From: Candidatus Binataceae bacterium
GTDB taxonomy: Bacteria > Desulfobacterota > Binatia > Binatales > Binataceae
DNA: 53,357 nucleotides
Assembly (NCBI GenBank): GCA_030038355.1
Contig: JASHPB010000116.1
Location: 1-53,357, forward strand
Direction of reading: 5' to 3'
Shown: piece after piece, positions 8,455 to 16,400 of the stretch
Position numbering within the stretch: the stretch's first letter is position 1
How the letters are laid out: the number at the start of each line of letters is the position of its first letter
Made by a program: the position numbers and the translations under genes
The notes under the pieces: generated by a model
Databases searched by the model: none
The model's input: the letters and a program-made list of their open reading frames with translations, nothing else
What the model was told of the DNA's origin: nothing

Positions 8455-9373
8455 ATGATGTGCTGGCGAATGGCGCTCGACGCGCCGCTGGCGACCTTCA
8501 TCCTCACACCTGAACAGCGCGACGAGTTAAATCGAGCCGGCATTTTGCGGCTCGCTGGTCTCTTGTCGACCGAGGGCGTGCGGCGCGCGCGCGAAGTGGT
8601 GTTGCGGCGCCTCGAACGGCTGGGACTCTGGCAGGCCGCCGCATGGCACCTTGACGCCCTGTCCAGACCACAATGGCCGGACACGGGACTCAAGACATCC
8701 CAGGTGATTGGCAACCGCCATCCCGAGCTGGCTGCCCTGGTCGAAGAACCTGCTCTCGCGGCTGCCGTCGATTCTCTCCTGGAGGGGCGCCCATACGAAC
8801 GGCCTCGACCCAACCGGCGTCCGCAAGCGCTCTTCACCTTGCCGAACGCTGAGAAGTGGACGGTTCCATCAGGCTGGCATTCGGGCCGTCCGCGGCTGGC
8901 GAGCGGCCAAAGCCCCGGCGTGCAGTTGTTCGCTCCGCTCGATGTGGTAGAGGCACGCGGTGGCGGCACCTTGGCGATCGCGATTTCGCATCACCTGCTG
9001 AATGAAGGGCGACCGATGAGACCCTCGAAGTTCGGCGGGCTCCTGCGCGCCGAGCCGTTTTCGCCGACCTCATGGCAGCGGTGGCTGACGCGGAAAGTCT
9101 GCAGACCGTGCGGACCTGCTTCATCGGACATGCGTCGTCGGCAATGCACGATTGCGGATCGTGGAGATGACGGGCGCTCCGGGCGACGCGTGGCCGATGG
9201 ACTTGCGCGTGCTGCCTGCGGGCAGCCCCAACGCGGCCGAGCGGCCGCGCGTGATGCTCACTTTTCGCTACGAGCGCTCGGACCTACTGCGCGAAGTGGC
9301 GTGGCGGACGCTTTCGGCTGGAGATGAGCTGCGCAAGCAACGCGACCGGGCGCGCTCGCGCACTCTGTCCTGA
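8455..9373 (+). pseudogene. PhyH-like (phytanoyl-CoA dioxygenase) gene with frameshifts
   Basis: The protein can be followed through three frames. Frame 1 covers about 8455-9060 (FILTPEQRDELNRAGILRL, the usual opening, to LLRAEPF). Frame 2 covers about 9066-9130 (DLMAAVADAESLQTV). Frame 3 covers about 9140-9373 (IVEMTGAPGDAWPMDLRVL then AERPRVMLTFRYER). At least two single-base shifts are needed. The expected Fe(II) ligand motif HxD appears as WHSG, so the metal-binding Asp is missing as well. The product, if any, would be truncated and probably not a functional 2-oxoglutarate dioxygenase. The start may be the ATG at 8455 or 8470. Assembly error could explain the shifts but not the missing ligand. 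Confidence 0.75.
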
Positions 9374-9542
9374 GCCCCTGCTGTAGTGGCGGCGGGCGTT
9401 GCGCCCGCTGCGGTCCGGGCTCGAGAGTCGCTTAGAAAAGCTGTGCTTCAACCTGCGGCGAATGCGGGTTTTTCGCCATCCCGTGGAGCCTTTCGCCTGC
9501 CGCCGTTATGGTATGCTTACGCGCAACGCGTTCATCGCGCCG

Positions 9543-10691
9543 ATGGCTACTTCGATTCACATTGCCGCGCCGCCCGGCGTCACGCTTACCCGTTCTGCCG
9601 ACACCCTCACGCTCCACCTTTCGGGCGAATGGTCGATGCGTCACAAGGGCGCCGCCACGGCGCGCACTCTAAGCTCCCTCGACGCTCCGCCGAAACCGCG
9701 CCGTATCGAGTTCGAGTCTTCCGATCTCGGCGAATGGGACACCTCGCTGCTGACCTTTTTCGAGCGTGTCCTCGATCACTGCCGCACGCGCGGTATCGAA
9801 GTGGATCGCTCAGGCCTGCCGCCGGGTGTGCAACGCCTGCTCGAGCTCGCGGAAGCCGTCCCGGAGAAGAAGGACGCGCGCGCGGCAGCAGCGCGTGAAT
9901 CGTTCCTCACCCGTATCGGCAACGCGACGATCGAAGCCTTGCGCTCGTTCGACGAATTCCTCGATTTCTTTGGCCGCGTGACGATTGCCTTCTGGCGGCT
10001 GCTTCGCGGAAAGGCGCGCTTTCGAACCTCGGACCTGATGATCGAGATCCAGGATTGCGGCGCGAACGCGCTCGGCATCGTCACCTTGATCAGTTACCTC
10101 GTCGGCATCATCCTGGCGTTCATGGGCGCCGTGCAGCTCCAGCAGTTCGGCGCGCAAATCTACGTCGCCGACCTGGTCTCCATCGGCGTGACGCGCGACA
10201 TGGGCGCGATGATGACAGCGATTATCATGGCGGGCCGCACCGGGGCCGCCTTCGCCGCCGCGCTCGGCACGATGAAGGTGACGCAGGAGATCGACGCGCT
10301 CGCGACGATGGGCATCTCGCCGCTCGAGTTCCTCGTGCTGCCGCGTGTGCTCGCGCTCGTCCTGATGATGCCGCTGCTATGCCTCTATTCCGACTTCGTC
10401 GCGATTCTCGGCGGTACCACGATCGGCGTAGGCATGCTCGGCATCAATTTCACCGTTTTTGTGCACGAGGCGGCATACGCCACGACGATGACCAACGTGC
10501 TGGGCGGGCTTTTCAAGGGCACGGTTTACGGCGCGCTGATCGCGATCGCGGGATGTCTGCGCGGATTCCAGTGCGGCGACAGCTCGTCCGCCGTCGGCGA
10601 CGCGGCGACACAGTCGGTCGTGATGTCAGTGGTGCTGATCGTCTGCGCCTGTGGCCTGTTCGCCGTGATCTTCAATATTCTGGGGATCTGA
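9543..10691 (+). CDS. mlaE: MlaE-type lipid ABC permease with N-terminal STAS domain
   Basis: 382 residues from the ATG at 9543; an ATG at 9513 is also in frame and neither has a clear ribosome-binding site. Residues 1 to about 110 form a STAS-like domain (HLSGEWSMRH, FESSDLGEWDTSLLTFFERV), the role played by separate MlaB in E. coli. The rest is the MlaE permease: IQDCGANALGIVTLISYLVG, then VTRDMGAMMTAIIMAGRTGA and a conserved cytoplasmic stretch QEIDALATMGISPLEFLVLPR. It should form the inner-membrane channel of a phospholipid transport system with the MlaF and MlaD proteins encoded directly downstream (gap of 13 nt to mlaF). Confidence 0.93.
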   Translation: MATSIHIAAPPGVTLTRSADTLTLHLSGEWSMRHKGAATARTLSSLDAPPKPRRIEFESSDLGEWDTSLLTFFERVLDHCRTRGIEVDRSGLPPGVQRLLELAEAVPEKKDARAAAARESFLTRIGNATIEALRSFDEFLDFFGRVTIAFWRLLRGKARFRTSDLMIEIQDCGANALGIVTLISYLVGIILAFMGAVQLQQFGAQIYVADLVSIGVTRDMGAMMTAIIMAGRTGAAFAAALGTMKVTQEIDALATMGISPLEFLVLPRVLALVLMMPLLCLYSDFVAILGGTTIGVGMLGINFTVFVHEAAYATTMTNVLGGLFKGTVYGALIAIAGCLRGFQCGDSSSAVGDAATQSVVMSVVLIVCACGLFAVIFNILGI

Positions 10692-10704
10692 CCGACGCGG
10701 CACG

Positions 10705-11508
10705 ATGGCTGAATCTCCGTCACATCCCAAACGCGGCACGCCCCATATCGAGGCGCGCAACCTGACAATGGCCTTTGGCAGCTTCGTGCTGATGCGTGAC
10801 CTGAACTTCGTCGTGCGCCACGGCGATATTTTCATCATCATGGGCGGCAGCGGATGCGGCAAATCCACCCTGCTCCGCCACATGATCGGCCTGCTGGAGC
10901 CGGCGGCCGGCGAAATCCTCTACGATGGCGAGAACTTCACCAAGGCGCGACCGGAGCAACGCGAGATGATGCTGCGCCGGTTTGGCGTGCTCTACCAGAG
11001 CGGCGCGCTCTGGAGCTCGATGACACTGGCGGAGAACGTCGGGCTGCCGCTTGAGGAATTTACCGACCTAAGCCGCGAGGATATTCGCGAAGTCGCATCG
11101 CTCAAGCTGGCGCTGGTCGGGCTCAAGGGCTTCGAAGATTTCTATCCGAGCCAGATTAGCGGCGGCATGCAGAAGCGCGCCGGCCTCGCGCGCGCGATGG
11201 CGCTCGATCCCGAGGTGCTGTTCTTCGATGAGCCGTCGGCCGGTCTCGACCCGATAAGCTCCCGTCTGCTCGACGATCTGATTCTCGAGCTGCGCGACAG
11301 TCTCGGCGCCACGATCGTGGTCGTCACGCATGAACTCGCGAGCATCTTCACAATCGGCAACAATAGTGTCTTCCTCGACGCCCAGAGCCGCACCATGATC
11401 GCCCACGGCGATCCTCACGAACTGCTCGCGCACTGCGACAATCCCGTTGTCCATCGTTTTCTGACGCGCGGCGAAGACGGCGAGAAAGTATCGAGGCCCC
11501 ATGGGTAA
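10705..11508 (+). CDS. mlaF: MlaF-type lipid ABC ATPase
   Basis: 267 residues with a complete nucleotide-binding domain: Walker A GGSGCGKST (residues 47-55), Q-loop YQSGALWSSMT (97-107), signature ISGGMQKR (151-158), Walker B VLFFDEPSAGLD (171-182) and H-loop near VVTHELASI. The YQSGALWSSMT stretch and the GGMQKRAGLARA signature are typical of the MlaF/TtgG group and not of drug or sugar importers. It energises lipid movement between inner and outer membranes together with MlaE and MlaD. Its end overlaps the mlaD start by 8 nt, which supports an operon with translational coupling. Confidence 0.95.
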   Translation: MAESPSHPKRGTPHIEARNLTMAFGSFVLMRDLNFVVRHGDIFIIMGGSGCGKSTLLRHMIGLLEPAAGEILYDGENFTKARPEQREMMLRRFGVLYQSGALWSSMTLAENVGLPLEEFTDLSREDIREVASLKLALVGLKGFEDFYPSQISGGMQKRAGLARAMALDPEVLFFDEPSAGLDPISSRLLDDLILELRDSLGATIVVVTHELASIFTIGNNSVFLDAQSRTMIAHGDPHELLAHCDNPVVHRFLTRGEDGEKVSRPHG

Positions 11509-12484
11509 ACGAGTCAGTCCCGCTCTCATCGGCGCGTTCGTGCTCGGCGCGATCGGCCTTGCCGTGCTCGCGATCGTGATGCTTGGTTCGGGCCGGTTGT
11601 TCCAGCAGACGCAAGACTACGTGCTGTTCTTCTCGGGCAGCGTCAACGGGCTTTCACCGGGCGCCGCGGTCAAGTTCCGCGGCGTTCAAATCGGCATGGT
11701 CAAGGACATCCGGCTTAATCTCGACCTGCCGGAAACCGAGCAGGTGCAGGAAGTGCCATCGGAAATTGAGATTCCGGTGATTATCGAGATCGACCGGACG
11801 ATGATGGCGCGCAAGGGGGTACGCAACCTCGACCTCGCCGACCCGGCGGGCATCCGCGCCGCGGTCAAAAATGGTCTCCGCGGCCAGCTCGGGATGGAGA
11901 GCTTCGTAACCGGCTTGCTCTACATCGATCTCGACATGGAACCCGGCACGCCCGCCGAATTTGTCCTGCCTCCCCATACCGGATGGGTCGAGATTCCGAC
12001 TATCCCGACGCAACTGGAGGAGGCGCAGGCGGTCGCGACCGAGGTGCTGGAGAAACTACGCAAGGTGGATTTCGACAAGTTCCTCACCGAGACAAACCAG
12101 ATGCTCGAATCGATCCACAGCCTTGTTACATCGCCGCAACTCAAGGCCGCCGTTGACAATCTCGCCCAGGCCTCGGCCGAGATGAGTCAGACCGCGGTCA
12201 GCTTTCGGCAACTGGCGAACAATTTGAACAACCAGTCGGGCCCGCTCTCCAAGAGCCTCAGAGAGACGTCCCAAAGCGCCAACGCGACACTACTCGAGGC
12301 GCAGGCAGCGCTCGCCAGCGTGCAGGGTACCTTCGAACCGACCTCGCCGCTCAGCTACCAGCTCAACCAGACGTTGATCCAGATTTCCGACGCGGCGCGC
12401 TCGATGCGCGAGCTGGCGGATTATCTGCAGCGCAACCCGAGTTCGCTGGTGCGTGGCAAGTACTATGCGCAGGACGGGAAATGA
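11501..12484 (+). CDS. mlaD: MlaD-type MCE-domain substrate-binding protein
   Basis: 327 residues. One N-terminal transmembrane helix (about residues 8-30) anchors it in the inner membrane. A single MCE domain follows (LFFSGSVNGLSPGAAVKFRG through about residue 140). A long helical and coiled-coil tail of about 160 residues follows and contains repeated Asn, Gln and Ser positions. The tail is longer than in E. coli MlaD (183 residues) and resembles MCE proteins that form extended needles across the periplasm. It starts inside mlaF and its stop overlaps the next gene by four bases. Confidence 0.93.
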   Translation: MGKRVSPALIGAFVLGAIGLAVLAIVMLGSGRLFQQTQDYVLFFSGSVNGLSPGAAVKFRGVQIGMVKDIRLNLDLPETEQVQEVPSEIEIPVIIEIDRTMMARKGVRNLDLADPAGIRAAVKNGLRGQLGMESFVTGLLYIDLDMEPGTPAEFVLPPHTGWVEIPTIPTQLEEAQAVATEVLEKLRKVDFDKFLTETNQMLESIHSLVTSPQLKAAVDNLAQASAEMSQTAVSFRQLANNLNNQSGPLSKSLRETSQSANATLLEAQAALASVQGTFEPTSPLSYQLNQTLIQISDAARSMRELADYLQRNPSSLVRGKYYAQDGK

Positions 12485-13143
12485 CCGTTTCTCGTAGGCT
12501 CATGATCGCCGCGCTTGTGCTCTCGGCATCGCTCACCGCCGCCTGCGGTCCCGTGCTCGCTCCGCAGCCCGATATGACCAAGTTCTTTACGCTGAGTCCG
12601 GTCGATAATGCGGGTGCCGCCGAGCCTATGCCTATTTCGATTGGCATCGGACCGATAAATCTTCCCGGGTATCTCGATCGTACCGAGGTCGTGACTCGGG
12701 ACGGGCCCAACGAAATGAAAGTTTCCGAGACCCATCGATGGGCCGAGCCGCTTACCACCAATTTCAACCGCACGCTGAACGAAGACCTCTCGCGCCTACT
12801 CGGACCGCGGCAGATCATCCAGTACCCGTGGTACGCGACCAACGAGCCGGATTTTCAAATCGAGATCCTTGTCTATCGCTTCGAGACTGATTCGAAAGGC
12901 AACGCGGTGTTGGCCGGCAAATGGACGATTCGTGATCCGCGCGACCAGAAGATTCTCTACAGCAGCAACATGAACATCAGCGAGGCGGCGGGCAGCGGCG
13001 ATCAGGCGGGCGCCGCGGCCTTGAGTCTCGCGCTCGGGCAACTGAGCGAGGAAATCGCGACCACGATCCGCCAACTGCCGACGCCACAGCCTCAGGCCGA
13101 TACGCACCCACTAGGCTCTCGCGGTGCGATGCAGCAGCGCTGA
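12481..13143 (+). CDS. PqiC-like ABC transport auxiliary lipoprotein
   Basis: 220 residues. A type II signal peptide ends in the T-A-A-C lipobox with Cys22. The mature protein contains KFFTLSP near the start, IGIGPINLPGYLDRTEVVTR, and RWAEPLTTNFNRTLNEDLSRLL, the pattern of the ABC-type transport auxiliary lipoprotein family (PqiC/YmbA). Such lipoproteins sit on the outer-membrane side of MCE systems. Its ATGA overlap with mlaD shows it belongs to the same operon. Here it replaces the soluble carrier MlaC and lipoprotein MlaA of the E. coli system, neither of which is present. Confidence 0.88.
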   Translation: MTVSRRLMIAALVLSASLTAACGPVLAPQPDMTKFFTLSPVDNAGAAEPMPISIGIGPINLPGYLDRTEVVTRDGPNEMKVSETHRWAEPLTTNFNRTLNEDLSRLLGPRQIIQYPWYATNEPDFQIEILVYRFETDSKGNAVLAGKWTIRDPRDQKILYSSNMNISEAAGSGDQAGAAALSLALGQLSEEIATTIRQLPTPQPQADTHPLGSRGAMQQR

Positions 13144-13429
13144 GCGCCGTCTCACGCGACCGCACGCATCTGAATAACCTCGCCCGCTCAGTTGTAGGGG
13201 AAGGGTCTCACGGCGCGACGTGTGCGATGTTTTTTTGCGCGCGCCGTGAGGCGAGGGTGAGGGTGCCGCGATGGGCCTCGTGGCAAGCGCCGCTGCCAAA
13301 CCCTGACGATTGCGACAATCGCTTTACGTTGATCCGGATGACACCAGCAACTCTCGCTTTCTCCCCTCACACCCCATCCCTCGTGGCGCGCGACAATAGC
13401 GCGCCATTGATGTAACCTCTCGCGTCCAA
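13144..13429. other. intergenic region with long hairpin
   Basis: No gene is visible in these 286 nt. A perfect 11-bp inverted repeat CTCACGGCGCG / CGCGCCGTGAG spans 13207-13250 with a 22-nt loop that includes a run of T. Just after it is a purine-rich GAGGCGAGGGTGAGGG tract, and a related pyrimidine-rich tract (TCTCCCCTCACACCCC) lies near 13358-13376 in the opposite sense, so a larger imperfect structure is possible. It may end the mla operon transcript or be a REP-like intergenic element. The promoter for the following large gene should also be here, but I cannot name one. Confidence 0.5.
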
Positions 13430-16400
13430 ATGATCGCGCCCTTCCAACTCGCTCCGGGAGCCATACAGCGCATGGGTATGCAAGGTTTTCCTCGCAGGGA
13501 ATTCGGCATCGACACGCTAGTCCGCGGGCTGACGCTTGTTTGCTTGATGCTCGCGCTGCTACCGGCGCGCGCCGCCCTCGCCGCGCCGCCGTCCGTGGTG
13601 CGATTCTCTCCCCTGGGCACGGTCAAAGGCGTGCGGCAAGTGACTGGGAGATTCTCGGCCGCGATGGTGCCGCTTGGCGATCCGCACCTTGCCGTTGCTC
13701 CGTTCGATATCAATTGTCCCACGAAGGGCACCGCGCGATGGATCGACAGCTTCAACTGGTCGTTCGACTTTCCGAGCGATTTGCCCGCGGGCCTCAAATG
13801 CACCTTCACTCTGCGTCGCGGATTGAAGACGCTCGCGGGCCAGGCTGTGGCGCCGGCGCCGCCGTTCACTTTCGATACTGGCGGTCCGTCAATCGTCGAA
13901 ACGCGACCGTGGTCGGACAGCAATGATATCGATGAGCAGCAGGCGTTCCTGCTGATTCTCGATACCGATGTCGATCCGGCGTCGGTGTTGCAGCACGCGG
14001 GCTTCAGCGTGAGCGGCATCGTGCAGAGCGTGGGCGTCACTTTGATGCAGGGCGCCGATCGCGACATCGTCTTCAAGCGCTTCAAGGACACCATCGACAA
14101 GCGCCCGTTCGTCATCCTGCAAGCGCGGCAGAGCTTTCCCGATAATGCGTCGGTCAAGCTCATCTGGGGCAAAGGCATCAGGTCCGCGAGCGGAATCGCC
14201 ACCACCGGCGATCAGGAAATCGACTACACGGTGCGGAAGGCGTTCCAGGCCAAGCTGCGATGCGATCGGGTGAGCCCCAACGCGGCGTGTATTCCGGTAA
14301 CGCCAATCACGCTGCATCTTACCGAGCCGATCGGACCCGACGCGGCGAAAGCGATCGCGCTCGTCGCGCCTGACGGCCAGCGAAGCGCGGCGAAAATTAC
14401 CGCCGATAACGAGGTCAGCGATGTCCAGTTCGATGCACCGTTCAAGGAGTCGTCAAGCTACAAGATCGAGTTACCTCCGACGCTTACTGATATCTTCGGC
14501 CGCAGGCTTTCGAACGCCTCGCAATTTCCGATGGCGGTGCAAACGGACCAGTTTCCGCCGCTCGCAAAATTTTCGGCGCGCTTCGGAATTATCGAGGCCG
14601 CAGATCCGGTGCTTCCGATTACGGTGCGCAATCTCGAGGCCGAGATTCGCGCTGATGAACTAAGGATTGGCGACAGCGCCGCACCGACCAAGCAGAGCTT
14701 GCTGCAAAGCCTGGAGACGCGAGTGGAGGCGATTTTCATTCGCGTGCCCGGTCCGGATCCGAAGCAGATTCTCGACTGGTTAAACCGCATCGCGCTCGCC
14801 AAGCGCACTGTCTCGGTCTTTGCCGGCAGCGATCAAGCCGGCGGCGCAACTTCCTTCGCGATACCGAAGCCCCACGGCCCCAACGCATTCGAGGTGATGG
14901 GCATTCCGCTGAAGCATCGCGGGCTCTATGTCGTCGAGCTGAAAAGCGAGCGCCTCGGCTCGGTCCTGCTTGGCGACTCCAGGCCGCTGTACGTGCCGAC
15001 CGCGGCGCTGGTCACGAATCTCGCGCTGCACTTCAAGCTCGGCAAAGCCAACTCTCTGGTCTGGGTGACTGAGCTTGAAAACGCCAGGCCTGTGGACGGC
15101 GCTGACATTAAAATCGCGGACTGCAACGGCACCGTGCTTTGGACCGGACGGACCGACGCGCGCGGACTCGCGCTGGTGCCGCAGATCGACGCGATCAACA
15201 ATCCCGCCCAGTGCAACACGGGCAACGCGCAGCCCGGCGGCAACTACGATACGGAGCAGGTGACTGCGCTGCAGAATCTCTCGAGCGGCCTGCTGGTGAC
15301 CGCGCAACGCGGCGACGATTTCAGCTTCGTCCATTCGAGCTGGAAGTTCGGCATCGAGAATTGGCGCTTCCACGTGCTGACCGCGTGGCAGGAGACGCCG
15401 TACGTCGCGCACACCGTTTTCGATCGCACGCTACTGCGTGCCGGCGAAACGGTGCACATGAAGCATTTCATCCGCACTCAGACGCTCGACGGTTTCGGGC
15501 TGCCCGATGCCTCGATGATGCCCGACACGCTCTCGCTCCAGTTCAATGGCGGCGATCAGCATTACGATTTGCCGCTCACCTGGGGCGCGGACGGAACCGC
15601 CGCGACTGATTGGACGATTCCGAAGGAGGCCAAGCTCGGCGAGTACGATGTGATGATGTCGCGGAAGGCGGCAGCGAGTCCGTCGCCCTCGAGTGCTGAC
15701 AACGGATCGTCATCGAGCAGCGCGCAGGTTCAATCAGGATCGTTCCAGGTGCAGGAGTTTCGCATCCCGCTGATGAAGGCGGCGATCAAGTTTCCCGCCG
15801 GCTCGCAGATCGCGGTCACGCAGATTCCGGTCGACCTGAGCGCAAGCTATCTCTCCGGTGGCCCGGCCCAAAGTCTGCCGGTTATCCTGCGGAGCCAAAT
15901 CTCCAACACGAACTATCCGAGCTTTCCCGATTACGACGGCTTCACCTTCGCCAACGGCCCCGTCAAGGAGGGAATCCAGAAGTTCGAGGACTTTGAAAAC
16001 TCGTCCGCAACGGAAACCAACCCTGGCGTGCATCAGCGCAAAGACCTGACCCTCGACGCATCCGGCGGCGCGCGCGCCGATATCACCGATATTCCGCCGG
16101 CCAACGTCGCGCAGGACGTGCGCGCCGAGATGGAGTTCCGCGATCCCAACGGCGAAACGCAAACCGTGTCCAACGTCGTCACGGTGTGGCCGTCGAGGCT
16201 GCTAGCCGGAGTGCGAATCGACGACTGGACGTCAGAGCCGGGGATCATCCGCGCAAAACTCGCTGCGATTGACGATACCGGCAAACCTGTAGCACACGTG
16301 CCGATCCACGCGATCGTGCTCGCGAGCAAATTCTACTCGTACCGCAAGCGCCTCATTGGCGGATTTTACGCCTATGAGAACACGCAGGAGGTGAAGCGCA

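Noticed and set aside
10055-10765. 236-codon open frame in the mlaE region, same strand
   Set aside because: Shifted frame of mlaE, extremely Arg-rich, no motif; mlaE itself is clear.
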